Origin: Eubacteriaceae bacterium CHKCI004
GTDB taxonomy: Bacteria > Bacillota > Clostridia > Lachnospirales > Lachnospiraceae
Direction of reading: 5' to 3'
NCBI GenBank assembly: GCA_900016875.1
Contig: FCNR01000071.1
Coordinates: 1-64,000 of the forward strand
Length of the DNA: 64,000 nucleotides
The notes below the pieces were generated by a model that searched no databases, was not told where the DNA came from, and saw nothing but the letters and a program-made list of their open reading frames with translations. This document shows, piece after piece, positions 1 to 8,977 of this stretch (position 1 is its first letter; each line of letters begins with the position of its first letter). The position numbers and the translations under genes were made by a program.

Positions 1-50
1 CGCAAAACGCAAGTCGTCTGCGATTATGCCATAGGTCCCACGCTTATTCA

Positions 51-95
51 AAAAAATATGGCAGCGATTCCATGCAAAGCATGAATCCCTGCCAT
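51..95 (-). terminator. Rho-independent terminator of ackA
   Basis: Arms ATGGCAG (58-64) and CTGCCAT (89-95) continue inward through GATTC/GAATC and CATGC/GCATG around an AAA loop. Read on the minus strand the stem is followed by a T-rich tract (57-51). It lies about 80 bases past the ackA stop. Confidence 0.8.
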
Positions 96-174
96 AGGGC
101 ATAAGCTGTTTTTGGTGCGACAGCCCCTTACGTTTATATGTGTTTATGTTTGTTATATAGTCAAGTCGTTTCGC

Positions 175-1410
175 TTACTGATTAGCCATAACTTCCTTCA
201 CAGCGTCTTCAACCATTTTCTTGGTAACGATCTCTACGGTATCGCGGCAGATCATCAGCTCTTCGTTGGTCGGAATACAGATAACCTTTACGCTGGAGTC
301 ATCAGTGGAAATGATACGTTCCTGGCCATGCATCTTGTTGGCTTCGTCGTCCAGACGGATGTTCAGGTATCCGAAGTGATCCATGATGGCGGAACGGATA
401 ACATCGTCATTTTCTCCGATGCCGGCAGTGAATACGATGGCGTCTACACCGTTCATAACAGCGATAGAGCTTCCGATATATTTGACTACGGAGTGGCAGA
501 AGATCTTAAGAGCGAGAGCAGCTCTTGCATTGCCGCTTCTTGCCGCTTCATCGAGATCACGGAAATCGGAAGAAATACCGGAGATACCGAGAACGCCGGA
601 CTTCTTGTTGACGATTTCCATTACCTGCTCCAGAGACAGGTTCTCTTTATGTGCAATAAATTCAATACAGCTTGGGTCGATATCACCGGAACGGGTTCCC
701 ATAACCAGACCTTCCAGTGGGGTCAGTCCCATGGAGGTATCAACGGATTTGCCGCCGTCCACAGCGGAAAGAGAAGAACCGTTGCCCAGATGGCAGACAA
801 CAATCTTCAGATCTTCCGGCTTCTTGCCGAGAATCTCTGCGGCACGCAGGGAAACATATCTGTGTGATGTTCCGTGGAAACCGTAACGGCGAACGCCGTA
901 TTTCTCATAATATTCATATGGAAGTCCGTAAATGTATGCTTCCGGAGGCATGGTCTGATGAAAAGCGGTATCAAATACGCCGACCATTGGAGTGTCAGGC
1001 ATAAGTTCCTTGCAGGCAGCTACGCCGACGAGGGTCGGAGGATTGTGAAGAGGAGCAAGGTCGTTGAAAGATTCTACAGTTTTTAAAACCTCGTCCGTAA
1101 GAAGTGTGGAGCAGGCAAATTTCTCTCCGCCATGTACCATACGGTGTCCCACAGCGTCGATCTCGTCAACAGATGTGAGGATACCGTTGTCCGGGTCAGT
1201 GAGCTGCTTTAATACGAGTTCTACTGCCTGACGGTGGGCTGGCATCGGAGCGTCATATTTTATTTTGTCTTTGCCGGCCGGCTGATAGGTCATGCGGCCA
1301 TCGATGCCGATACGTTCACAAAGGCCTTTAGCCAATACGTGCTCTGACTCGGAATCAATCACCTGATATTTGAGAGAAGAGCTTCCACAATTGATAATTA
1401 AAACTTTCAT
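175..1410 (-). CDS. ackA: Acetate kinase
   Basis: Converts acetyl phosphate and ADP to acetate and ATP, the last step of acetate fermentation, in the cytosol. The 411-residue length is usual for the family. The N-terminal phosphate-binding stretch NCGSSSLKY (residues 7-15) and the later GFHGTSHRYVS segment are diagnostic of the ASKHA-fold acetate kinases. The start has an AAGGAG-type site just upstream. Phosphotransacetylase (pta), its usual operon partner, is not upstream here: the neighbour is the divergent tmcAL gene, so ackA seems to be transcribed alone from the intergenic region and ends at the hairpin at 51-95. I am confident of the function. Confidence 0.97.
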   Translation of the reverse strand: MKVLIINCGSSSLKYQVIDSESEHVLAKGLCERIGIDGRMTYQPAGKDKIKYDAPMPAHRQAVELVLKQLTDPDNGILTSVDEIDAVGHRMVHGGEKFACSTLLTDEVLKTVESFNDLAPLHNPPTLVGVAACKELMPDTPMVGVFDTAFHQTMPPEAYIYGLPYEYYEKYGVRRYGFHGTSHRYVSLRAAEILGKKPEDLKIVVCHLGNGSSLSAVDGGKSVDTSMGLTPLEGLVMGTRSGDIDPSCIEFIAHKENLSLEQVMEIVNKKSGVLGISGISSDFRDLDEAARSGNARAALALKIFCHSVVKYIGSSIAVMNGVDAIVFTAGIGENDDVIRSAIMDHFGYLNIRLDDEANKMHGQERIISTDDSSVKVICIPTNEELMICRDTVEIVTKKMVEDAVKEVMANQ

Positions 1411-1746
1411 GTTCGTGTCTCCTTTTGAAAAAATGTTATTTAGTAAAGCGAAACCATAATTTCACTAATTATAAATCTACTATACAGAAATTATAGTACG
1501 AAACGATAGTTTTGAAAATGTATTATATTGTATAAAATCTAGGCTTTTTTTGTTATTTTAAGGCAACCAGATTTCATTTTTAAATTTCGAATTGTTTCAA
1601 AATTAACAATAATTGATTTTGTTCGAAACTAAATACAATTATTTTTGTACTAAAAAAAATACAATCCAACATGGGGAGAGTTGCTATTTTATCTGATTTC
1701 AGGTATGATAAAGAAATCTGATGAAAGGGAAAGGCAGGACAAACCT
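1411..1746. other. Divergent AT-rich promoter region between ackA and tmcAL
   Basis: This 336-base gap has no plausible gene. On the minus strand a TATAAT -10 (1495-1490) with a weak -35 (TTTTCA, 1518-1513) at 17-base spacing could drive ackA. Inverted elements TTTCGAA (1585-1591) and TTCGAAA (1622-1628) enclose a second imperfect inverted repeat (GTTTCAAAAT 1594-1603 against ATTTT 1616-1620 and GAAAC 1625-1629), which could be an operator. No binding protein can be named from sequence. A TTG-initiated extension of tmcAL from 1681 was considered and rejected. Confidence 0.5.
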
Positions 1747-3006
1747 ATGATCACAGCGGGAATCATCGCGGAATATAATCCGTTTCACCGAGGGCATCGG
1801 TACCATATCAGAGAGACGAGGAAAAAGACGGGAGCAGATTATATCATTGCTGTTATGAGCGGTGATTATGTACAGCGGGGAGAGCCTGCGGCGGCAGATA
1901 AATATCTCCGCACCCGTCTGGCTCTGGAAGGGGGAGCGGATCTGGTTATCGAGCTGCCGGTCATTTATTCCACAGCCAGCGCGGAATATTTCGCATCTGC
2001 CGGCGTGAGGCTGCTGCATAATCTTGGGTGTGTTGATTATTTATCCTTTGGAAGCGAACGGGCGGAGGTGAAAGACTATGCGCCTCTCGTTAAGATTTTA
2101 TCAGAAGAATCTGCGTTTTTCCGTCAGCGGCTGCGGGAAGAGCTGAAAATGGGCAAAAATTTCCCATTGGCCAGAAAAGATGCTGTGAAGGCTTGCGCAG
2201 AGCGGGAATATCCGGAAAAAAAGATTCTGTGGGATATCCTGGAGACGCCGAATCATATCCTGGGACTGGAGTATCTGAAGGCGCTGAACAGGATGAATTC
2301 TCCGATAATTCCGGTGACTGTCCGGAGAGAGGGGGCCGGTTATCATGATGAGAATATCCGGCAAAAATATCCTTCTGCTTCCGCAATAAGAAAAATGCTT
2401 CTGGACGGCGGAAGAGAAAATGCGCTGTGCGATCTTCTGACAGAAGCCATGGGCGGAGGAGCAGATCTGCTTTTGTCGCATTGGAAGAAGGATGATACGG
2501 TTTGCTGGGATGATTTGATGCGCTGTCTTGATTATGCTATATTGATGGAGGAGGAAGACGTGGAAGAGTTTTTTGGTTTCGACGTGGATATGGCGGCAAG
2601 ATTACAGAAAATGCATAAGTCGGGATGTTCATTTTCCTTTTTGTTGGATCAGCTCCACACTAAGAGACTGACGGATGCCGCCTGGAGACGGGCATTGCTG
2701 CACAGGGTGCTGCATATAAAGAAAGAAGACTTCCTGTCAACGGCAGCGGACGTACCGGTTCCTTACGCGCGGGTTCTGGGATTTGCAAAGCGGGCGGCTC
2801 CTCTTTTAAAGCGTATTCGTGCACAGGCAGAGATTCCGCTGATACAGAAGCCGGCGCAGGGAAGGAAGAGTTTTAAATCAGGGAGCGCGGCGGAACGTCT
2901 GTTTGAGGCGGATATCCGCGCAGCCCAGCTCTATGAGCAGACGGCGGCGGCAAAGAGCGGGCGGGCTCCTGTATCCGAGTGGGTGCGGCAGCAGATCATA
3001 TTGTAG
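1747..3006 (+). CDS. tmcAL: tRNA(Met) cytidine acetate ligase (TmcAL/YlbM family)
   Basis: Family members use acetate and ATP to make N4-acetylcytidine at the wobble base of elongator tRNA-Met. The protein (419 residues from this start) begins ITAGIIAEYNPFHRGH, with the nucleotidyltransferase HxGH motif at residues 14-17, and is the usual length. I chose ATG 1747 because homologues start a few residues before EYNPFH and a GGAAAGGCAGG stretch lies upstream; an in-frame TTG at 1681 would add 22 unconserved residues. It is divergent from ackA, whose product is acetate, the TmcAL substrate. That link is suggestive, not proven. Confidence 0.9.
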   Translation: MITAGIIAEYNPFHRGHRYHIRETRKKTGADYIIAVMSGDYVQRGEPAAADKYLRTRLALEGGADLVIELPVIYSTASAEYFASAGVRLLHNLGCVDYLSFGSERAEVKDYAPLVKILSEESAFFRQRLREELKMGKNFPLARKDAVKACAEREYPEKKILWDILETPNHILGLEYLKALNRMNSPIIPVTVRREGAGYHDENIRQKYPSASAIRKMLLDGGRENALCDLLTEAMGGGADLLLSHWKKDDTVCWDDLMRCLDYAILMEEEDVEEFFGFDVDMAARLQKMHKSGCSFSFLLDQLHTKRLTDAAWRRALLHRVLHIKKEDFLSTAADVPVPYARVLGFAKRAAPLLKRIRAQAEIPLIQKPAQGRKSFKSGSAAERLFEADIRAAQLYEQTAAAKSGRAPVSEWVRQQIIL

Positions 3007-3030
3007 AATAAAAGAAAGCAGGTGTTATCT

Positions 3031-3879
3031 ATGTATCATGGAGGATTAATTTTAGAGGGCGGCGGAATGCGTGGCGTGTATACTGCAGGAGTTCTCGACG
3101 CATTTCTTGAAAATGATATAAAGTTTGAAAAAATATATGGTGTATCAGCGGGTAGCTGCCATGCGTGCAGTTATATGTCGGGACAATATGGCCGCGCCTT
3201 CCGGGTGGCGGTAGATTATCTCGATGACCCGGATTACTGCGGAACGAGAACTTTTCTGCGTACCGGCAATATTTTCGGAGTGGATATGTTGTATTCCAGG
3301 ATTCCCAATGTGCTGGATCCTTTTGATTTTGAAGCTTACAAAAAATATCCTGGTACGCTCTATGCGGTTATTACTGATGTGGATACCGGAGAACCGGTTT
3401 ATGTGAAGGTGAAGGATCTGAATAAACAGATGTGGGCCATCCGGGCGTCAAGTTCCCTTCCGCTGGTATCAAAATCTCTGGTAGTAAACGGACATACTTA
3501 TCTGGACGGCGGCGTGGCAGACAGTATTCCGATCCGGAAGTCTCTGGCAGACGGCAATACAAAAAATGTAGTGATTCTGACCAGGGAGGAAGGATATCAG
3601 AAGGAACCAAACCGCGCCATTCGTCTGCTGAAGATGCGTTATCCGAAGTCAAAAGCTTTTGTAAAGAAGATGGCAAATCGTCATATCCGTTACAATGATA
3701 CTCTGGCCTTTCTGGAGAAAGAAGAGGAGGAGGGAAGAGTTTTTCTCATTCGTCCGAAGGAGAAAGTAAATGTAGGGCGGGTAGAGAAGAACCGCTCAAA
3801 ACTGGAGGCGTTATATCAGATCGGGCTGGAAGACGGACGGAACTCCATAGCGGCTATGAAAGAATACCTGGAACGGTAG
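3031..3879 (+). CDS. Patatin-like phospholipase
   Basis: A predicted cytosolic or membrane-associated serine acyl hydrolase of the patatin family (RssA/YjjU-like), 282 residues. The family hallmarks are visible: oxyanion-hole loop GGGMRG at residues 10-15, nucleophile elbow GVSAG with Ser39, and the catalytic aspartate in DGG (Asp159). No signal peptide is seen. The start ATG 3031 follows an AAGCAGGTG ribosome site. It sits 24 bases after tmcAL, so the two may be co-transcribed. The substrate cannot be told from sequence. Confidence 0.88.
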   Translation: MYHGGLILEGGGMRGVYTAGVLDAFLENDIKFEKIYGVSAGSCHACSYMSGQYGRAFRVAVDYLDDPDYCGTRTFLRTGNIFGVDMLYSRIPNVLDPFDFEAYKKYPGTLYAVITDVDTGEPVYVKVKDLNKQMWAIRASSSLPLVSKSLVVNGHTYLDGGVADSIPIRKSLADGNTKNVVILTREEGYQKEPNRAIRLLKMRYPKSKAFVKKMANRHIRYNDTLAFLEKEEEEGRVFLIRPKEKVNVGRVEKNRSKLEALYQIGLEDGRNSIAAMKEYLER

Positions 3880-3975
3880 AAGACAATATTATTTTGGAAA
3901 TAGATGAATATATATATAGATGTTTTAGGAGCTTTTTGTTAAAATAAAACTGGTATATTCATATATTACGTATAG

Positions 3976-4004
3976 CAGCCCGCGCGGGCGGGCTGATAAT
4001 TTTT
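3976..4004 (+). terminator. GC-rich hairpin with T tract between the patatin gene and arcC
   Basis: Arms CAGCCCGC (3976-3983) and GCGGGCTG (3988-3995) with a four-base loop, followed by ATAATTTTT. It probably ends the tmcAL-patatin transcript, though its place 41 bases before arcC would also suit an attenuator. Confidence 0.6.
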
Positions 4005-4036
4005 ACGATTATTTTTTAGGAAGGGATTTGTGTAAT

Positions 4037-4966
4037 ATGAGCAGAAAAAAAGTAGTAGTGGCGCTCGGACACCGGGCGCTCGGGACAACCTTGCCGGAAC
4101 AGTATGAGGCAACAAAAAGGACGGCGAAGATTCTTGCCAATCTGGTTGAAGCCGGAGCAGATATCGTGATTTCCCACAGCAACGCGCCGCAGGTTGGCAT
4201 GATACACACAGCTATGAATGAATTTGGCGCAAAAAGAAAAGACTATACGCAGGCGCCGATGTCCGTGTGTTCTGCCATGAGCCAGGGATATATCGGCTAT
4301 GATCTCCAGAATGCGCTCCGGGCAGAACTTTTGACAAGAGGAATTTCCAAACCGGTCTGCACCATTATCACACAGGTGATGGTCGATCCATACGATGATG
4401 CGTTTTCAGAGCCGGTGAAGATCATCGGACGTCTTCTTACCAAAGAAGAGGCGGATAAAGAGGAACGCAACGGGAATTATGTTACCGAGGTGGAAGGCGG
4501 ATATCGCCGTATCGTGGCGGCTCCGAAACCACAGGGCATCATTGAAATCGATTCTATTCGGACGTTATTAGATGCGGGACATGTGGTGATTGCCTGCGGC
4601 GGAGGCGGGATTCCGGTGCTGGCACAGGGCGTGCAGCTGAAAGGAGCCAGCGCTATCATCGAGAAAGATTATGCCAGCGGACGTCTGGCAGAACTGCTGA
4701 ATGCTGATGAACTGATGATTCTCACCAGTGTGGAACATGTGTCTATCGGATATCATACAACGTCTGAGACTCCTCTCAATGAGATTACTGTGGAGCAGGC
4801 GAAACAGTACATGAGTGAGGATCAGTTTGAGCCAAATACCATGCTGCCGAAGGTGGAGGCCGGAGTGTCTTTCATCGAAAAAGGCGCGGGACGGCGCGTG
4901 GTCATTACGTCCATTGACAAAGCTCTGGAAGGATATCTGGGCAAGACAGGAACTATCATTCGTTAA
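4037..4966 (+). CDS. arcC: Carbamate kinase-like protein
   Basis: Carbamate kinases make ATP and carbamate from carbamoyl phosphate and ADP in arginine or purine-derived catabolism. Length (309 residues) and overall sequence match the amino acid kinase fold, with VIACGGGGIPV in the nucleotide region. Two active-site loops differ from the usual pattern: ALGGNA is ALGHRA (residues 9-14) and SHGNGPQVG is SHSNAPQVG (46-54). No arginine deiminase or carbamoyltransferase gene is nearby, so the pathway context is missing. Start ATG 4037 lies 11 bases after AGGAAGGG; a TTG at 4028 is too close to that site. A related kinase acting on another carbamoyl-type substrate is possible. Confidence 0.82.
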   Translation: MSRKKVVVALGHRALGTTLPEQYEATKRTAKILANLVEAGADIVISHSNAPQVGMIHTAMNEFGAKRKDYTQAPMSVCSAMSQGYIGYDLQNALRAELLTRGISKPVCTIITQVMVDPYDDAFSEPVKIIGRLLTKEEADKEERNGNYVTEVEGGYRRIVAAPKPQGIIEIDSIRTLLDAGHVVIACGGGGIPVLAQGVQLKGASAIIEKDYASGRLAELLNADELMILTSVEHVSIGYHTTSETPLNEITVEQAKQYMSEDQFEPNTMLPKVEAGVSFIEKGAGRRVVITSIDKALEGYLGKTGTIIR

Positions 4967-5004
4967 AAAATGTATGTGAATATTGTTCGAAAAAGGAGAT
5001 AAGT

Positions 5005-6240
5005 ATGAAAAAAGAAATAAACTGGCAGAAGTTAAGCTTTTTGACCACTTTCGTATTTTGCTGTGTACTTGGCTGGGGACTCTGCATTTCTTCGGTTTCT
5101 GCACATCAGGCAGGAGAAACTGTAATGGGCGGATGGAACCGGGTGGCAGGAACCTATAATGCGCAAGGGCAGATTGTAATGAATGTCTGCACAGAGGATT
5201 ACACAGCCAGAAGCGGGCAGGTAATTCGATATGATCATGTGAATTCCAACGCTCTGGATGCATTGTGCAGCGGGAATGAGCCAAAAACCATAGTTATTCC
5301 GTCCGGAGCCACAGTGGAGCTGATGAACGGGATACATCCGGGAAGCAATACAACGATCATCGCCGATGGCGCGACGCTTGTGATGAATGGAAGCGGTAAG
5401 GGAATTCTTGCTACCCGGCCGGACGCAGTCAATTATAAAGCTGTACAGAATGTGCGGCTTCAGGGTGGAACATGGAAGCTGACGGATGAGAAAGAGGGCT
5501 GTTCTGTTATCCGGTTCAGTCATGGAAGCAACGTTGTGATCGATGGCCTGACGGTGATTTCCAATTATGAATCCCACGCCATCGAATTGATTGCCATGAA
5601 AAATACAACGGTACAGAATTGTACATTAAAGGTGCAGGGAAGGATGGATAAGAACTCTGTGGAGGAGGCTCTGCAGATTGATGTTGCTACTCCGAAAACA
5701 GCTCCTCCGCTGGTGCAGTATGGTTCTCAGTATGTAAAAGGGCAGACCTGTAAGAATATCAAGATTCTCAATAATACCATTGAGGGAAGCCGGGGGCTGT
5801 GCGTCAATTTTGATGGAAGCGGAAATAAGAAATATATTAATAAGTTCCATGACAAAATTACTATAATCGGGAATACCATGACAGGATATACTGCCGAGGG
5901 ATGTGTTATTTATAATACGTTAAATGCGGTAGTAAAGAATAATAAGATTACGACTCACAGCAAACGAAAGACAAAATCATATGCAGTAGGTCTGAATATT
6001 ACTTTACAGGGAAAAGCGCCAAAGAAAAAAATGAAGAAAGCCCGTCTGACAGTGACAGGAAACACCGTCTATGGTGTGCGTCAGGGGATACAGCTGTTTT
6101 CCATGACGTCATCCCGGTATAAAAAGGCTGTAGTGACAGGTAATCAGTGTTATGCGCCGAAAAAGAAAAGTGCCATTGCGCTGAATAAAAGAGCGGCCAG
6201 GAAGATCGTAAATAAAAACAATAAAATGTATAAGAGGTAA
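5005..6240 (+). CDS. Secreted right-handed beta-helix protein (first of two)
   Basis: A 411-residue exported protein. Residues 1-33 form a signal peptide (KK start, hydrophobic core, cleavage after SVSA). From about residue 95 onward the sequence is made of short repeating strands rich in Asn, Val and Ile (for example GNTMTGY, NNKITTH, GNTVYG), the pattern of a pectate lyase-like parallel beta-helix. The C-terminus is strongly basic and ends NNKMYKR. No sortase motif, lipobox or wall-binding repeat is visible. The gene has an AAAGGAG site and is followed after 35 bases by a close paralogue. Enzymes with this fold act on polysaccharides, but no catalytic set can be assigned. Confidence 0.8.
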   Translation: MKKEINWQKLSFLTTFVFCCVLGWGLCISSVSAHQAGETVMGGWNRVAGTYNAQGQIVMNVCTEDYTARSGQVIRYDHVNSNALDALCSGNEPKTIVIPSGATVELMNGIHPGSNTTIIADGATLVMNGSGKGILATRPDAVNYKAVQNVRLQGGTWKLTDEKEGCSVIRFSHGSNVVIDGLTVISNYESHAIELIAMKNTTVQNCTLKVQGRMDKNSVEEALQIDVATPKTAPPLVQYGSQYVKGQTCKNIKILNNTIEGSRGLCVNFDGSGNKKYINKFHDKITIIGNTMTGYTAEGCVIYNTLNAVVKNNKITTHSKRKTKSYAVGLNITLQGKAPKKKMKKARLTVTGNTVYGVRQGIQLFSMTSSRYKKAVVTGNQCYAPKKKSAIALNKRAARKIVNKNNKMYKR

Positions 6241-6275
6241 AGTGTACAATAACTGTACAAAAGAAAGGGGAAACA

Positions 6276-7550
6276 ATGCAGTATTTTGGGAGGAAAACAC
6301 AAAAGGTTACATTTTTATCAGTTCCGAAGAAAAAGGCACATGTACTTTTCTCCGGCATGATGACGGCAGTTGTCGCAATTTTTGTATTAGCAGCATTTTT
6401 TCTGACGGCGGTACCTGCATCTGCCGCCAGCTCTGATCTGACCGGAGTGGAGATTCTGGGCAGGAAAAAACAACTGGCAGGTACTTTTAACGAGCAGGGA
6501 CAGATTGTGATGAATGTATGCACGGAAAAGAAAGGCGGAGAAAGCGCAGGTTATATCAACTCGAGTACGCTTAATATGCTGTGCAGCGGAGATCAGAAAA
6601 AAACTATCGTGATTCCGCCGGGATCACGGGTGGAGCTTACTAATATGGTATACCTGGGAAGCAACACGACAATCATTGCCGATGGCGCGACCATCGTCAT
6701 GACTTCGAAGGATAAAGGGATTTTGTCCAATAAACCGGATGCGGTTAATTATCGCTCCCTTACCAATGTTAAGATTCAGGGAGGCACCTGGCAGATCACG
6801 GATAAAAAGGCGGCCTGTTCCGTCATGGCATTTAATCATGGCAGCAATGTGGTCATTGATAATGTGACGATTATCTCTAATTATCAGTCTCATGCCATTG
6901 AGCTCATTGCCATGAAGAATACAACGGTGAAAAACAGTACCCTTAAGGTTCAGGGAAAGAAAGATAAGAATTCTGTGGAAGACGCGCTCCAGATTGATGT
7001 GGCAGCGCCGAAAACCGCGCCGGTTCTGGCACAGTACGGCAGGAAGTTCGTCAACGGGCAGACCTGCAAGAATATAAAGATACTGAATAATACGATTGAG
7101 GGCAGCAGGGGCGTGTGTGCTAATTATGCTGCATCCGACGGAAAAAAATACAGAAATAAATTTCATGAAAAGATTATTATCAAGGGGAATAAACTGACCG
7201 GGTACAGTGCCGAGGGATGTACTCTCTATAACACGCTGAGTGCCGTTGTGAAAAACAATGTGATCACTACTCACAGTACCCGAAAAAATGAATCTTATTC
7301 TGTGGGATTGAACATCACTATTCAGGGGAAGACTTCCGGAAAGAAGATGAATAAATCAAAAATCACTGTGGCAAATAACACAGTGTATGGTTATCGCCAG
7401 GGAATTCAGGTTGTCACCCGTTCTTCCTCACGCTATAAAAATGTGTCGCTGAAAGGGAACAAGGCATATGCTTCATCCAGAGGAAACGCCATTGTGACCA
7501 GCGGTAACCGCAGCGTAAAAAAGGCGAATAATAAAATGTATAAAAGATAA
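6276..7550 (+). CDS. Secreted right-handed beta-helix protein (second of two)
   Basis: A paralogue of the preceding gene, 424 residues, with the same order: a long basic N-region, a hydrophobic export segment (about residues 23-50, likely cleaved after ASA), then the conserved block GQIVMNVCTE, KTIVIP, GSNTTIIADGAT, SHAIELIAMKNTTV, EALQIDV or DALQIDV, and TCKNIKILNNTIEGSRG. Identity to the first copy appears high across the mature region and lower in the signal region, as expected for tandem duplication of an exported protein. It also ends in a basic tail, NNKMYKR. Ribosome site GAAAGGGG. Function unknown; glycan binding or cleavage at the cell surface is an inference from the fold. Confidence 0.8.
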   Translation: MQYFGRKTQKVTFLSVPKKKAHVLFSGMMTAVVAIFVLAAFFLTAVPASAASSDLTGVEILGRKKQLAGTFNEQGQIVMNVCTEKKGGESAGYINSSTLNMLCSGDQKKTIVIPPGSRVELTNMVYLGSNTTIIADGATIVMTSKDKGILSNKPDAVNYRSLTNVKIQGGTWQITDKKAACSVMAFNHGSNVVIDNVTIISNYQSHAIELIAMKNTTVKNSTLKVQGKKDKNSVEDALQIDVAAPKTAPVLAQYGRKFVNGQTCKNIKILNNTIEGSRGVCANYAASDGKKYRNKFHEKIIIKGNKLTGYSAEGCTLYNTLSAVVKNNVITTHSTRKNESYSVGLNITIQGKTSGKKMNKSKITVANNTVYGYRQGIQVVTRSSSRYKNVSLKGNKAYASSRGNAIVTSGNRSVKKANNKMYKR

Positions 7551-7585
7551 AGTTGGGGAAGGCAAGAAAAAGGAGAAGGTAAAAT

Positions 7586-8446
7586 ATGATGATAAAAAAA
7601 ATATGGGCGGCGTCGTTCAGTCCCACCGGCGGTACGGAGCACATCGTCAGCCTGCTGGCGGAGGAGATGGGAAAATGCCTGAAACTTCCGGTACATAAGA
7701 TTTCCTTTACTCTGCCGGACGAGAGAAAAAAGAGCTGCACATTTACGGAGGAAGATCTGCTGATCCTCGGGACGCCGGTGTATGCCGGACGGATTCCAAA
7801 CAAAATCCTCCCCGATGTGGACCGGAGTTTTGAGGGAAACGGGACGCTGGCTGTGGCGGTCAGCGTATTTGGAAACAGGAATTATGACGACGGACTCATG
7901 GAGCTGGCGCTTCTGCTGGAGAACCACGGATTCTGTGTGGCCGCCGCCGCTGCGGCGGCGGCCCGCCACGCATTTTCTGACGACATCGGCACCGGACGGC
8001 CCGATAAACAGGATGAAAAAGAACTGCGCGTCTTTGCCAGAAGGGCGGCGGAGAAAATAAAAGAATTTTCCGGGAAAGAAAAGATTGTCAGCGGCAACAA
8101 GTCCTCCTGCGGTGTTTCGGCGCTGCAGATCACCGGACATAATCCGGTGGGGCCGTATTATACGCCGCTGCGCGCGGACGGACAGCCGGCGAAGTTCCTG
8201 AAAGCTAAGCCGGTGACCGATGAGAATCTCTGTAACCGATGCGGTACCTGCGCCTCCGTCTGTCCCATGGGCAGTATCCGCAGCGATGACTGCTCGGTGG
8301 TGGAAGGCGTCTGCATCAAGTGCCAGGCCTGTATCCGTGCCTGTCCAACGCAGGCAAAACATTTTGAAGATGAGGACTTTTTATCCCATGTGGAGATGCT
8401 CAGAGAGCATTATACGAGAAGAGCAGCAAATACATTTTTCCTGTGA
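7586..8446 (+). CDS. EFR1-type flavodoxin/ferredoxin protein
   Basis: A 286-residue cytosolic electron-transfer protein. The N-terminal part is flavodoxin-like with an FMN phosphate loop SPTGGT (residues 12-17). The C-terminal part carries two [4Fe-4S] cluster motifs, CNRCGTCASVCP and CIKCQACIRACP. This is the layout of the clostridial EFR1 family. Its redox partner is unknown, and none is evident nearby. An alanine-rich stretch lies in the middle (about residues 114-121). It follows the beta-helix pair by 35 bases with a good GGAGAAGG site, so it may be read from the same transcript. Confidence 0.88.
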   Translation: MMIKKIWAASFSPTGGTEHIVSLLAEEMGKCLKLPVHKISFTLPDERKKSCTFTEEDLLILGTPVYAGRIPNKILPDVDRSFEGNGTLAVAVSVFGNRNYDDGLMELALLLENHGFCVAAAAAAAARHAFSDDIGTGRPDKQDEKELRVFARRAAEKIKEFSGKEKIVSGNKSSCGVSALQITGHNPVGPYYTPLRADGQPAKFLKAKPVTDENLCNRCGTCASVCPMGSIRSDDCSVVEGVCIKCQACIRACPTQAKHFEDEDFLSHVEMLREHYTRRAANTFFL

Positions 8447-8524
8447 GAGGGGCCGGTATATTCCATTATGGGCTTTTGACAGAATGGCAGAGTACACAGA
8501 AATTTCCTGAAAGGATGTGTGTAA

Positions 8525-8857
8525 ATGGCGGAAAATATTTCAATGATTTTGGAAAATTATACAAACGATCTATGTAAAATTTATGGAAATCATTTAAAGA
8601 AAATTATATTGTATGGTTCATATGCGAGAGGAGATAATCGCAAAGATTCTGATATTGATATAATGATACTGGTTGATTTGCAGGATGAGCAGATGGAAGC
8701 TTTATCTGATGTATTATCAGAGCTGGATTTCGCAGAAAACGGAACAAAAGAGGATCTGGTTATGCACCGTCTGGCTGTTGCCGGGGAAGCCCTGGACACG
8801 GCTTACATTTTGCTTGATTTAAAGAAATATCGAGGAGCAAATAATCGGGCATATTAG
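8525..8857 (+). pseudogene. Collapsed MNT nucleotidyltransferase / HEPN remnant
   Basis: The open frame (110 residues) joins two unlike parts. Residues 1-70 are the front of a minimal nucleotidyltransferase: GSYARGD at 31-37 and DSDIDIM at 41-47 give the first two metal-binding Asp residues, but the later part with the third acidic residue is missing. Residues 71-110 (from NGTKEDLVMHRLA to ANNRAY) look like the beginning of the partner HEPN protein and stop inside its RxxxxxxH active-site motif. Adding two bases after position 8852 would let the frame read on as RAYYSISHT. I infer an internal deletion fusing the two adjacent genes plus a small later deletion. It is probably inactive. Confidence 0.6.
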
Positions 8858-8881
8858 TATATCTCATACATAAACCAAAAC

Positions 8882-8942
8882 GCTCCCTTTCAGGCAGGCA
8901 AGCGAGAGAATCAAACTTGTCGCCCGGAAGGGAGCATTTTTT
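8882..8942 (+). terminator. Terminator-like hairpin after the MNT/HEPN remnant
   Basis: Arms GCTCCCTT (8882-8889) and AAGGGAGC (8928-8935) are followed by ATTTTTT. The 38-base loop is long but contains a weaker inner pairing (GGCAAG with CTTGTC). Confidence 0.65.
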
Positions 8943-8977
8943 GCGCGCCCGGCGGCGCGCTTTCACATGTAGTTCAT

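Noticed and set aside
112-867. Plus-strand frame opposite ackA
   Set aside because: Shadow of the acetate kinase codons; no ribosome site and no known family.
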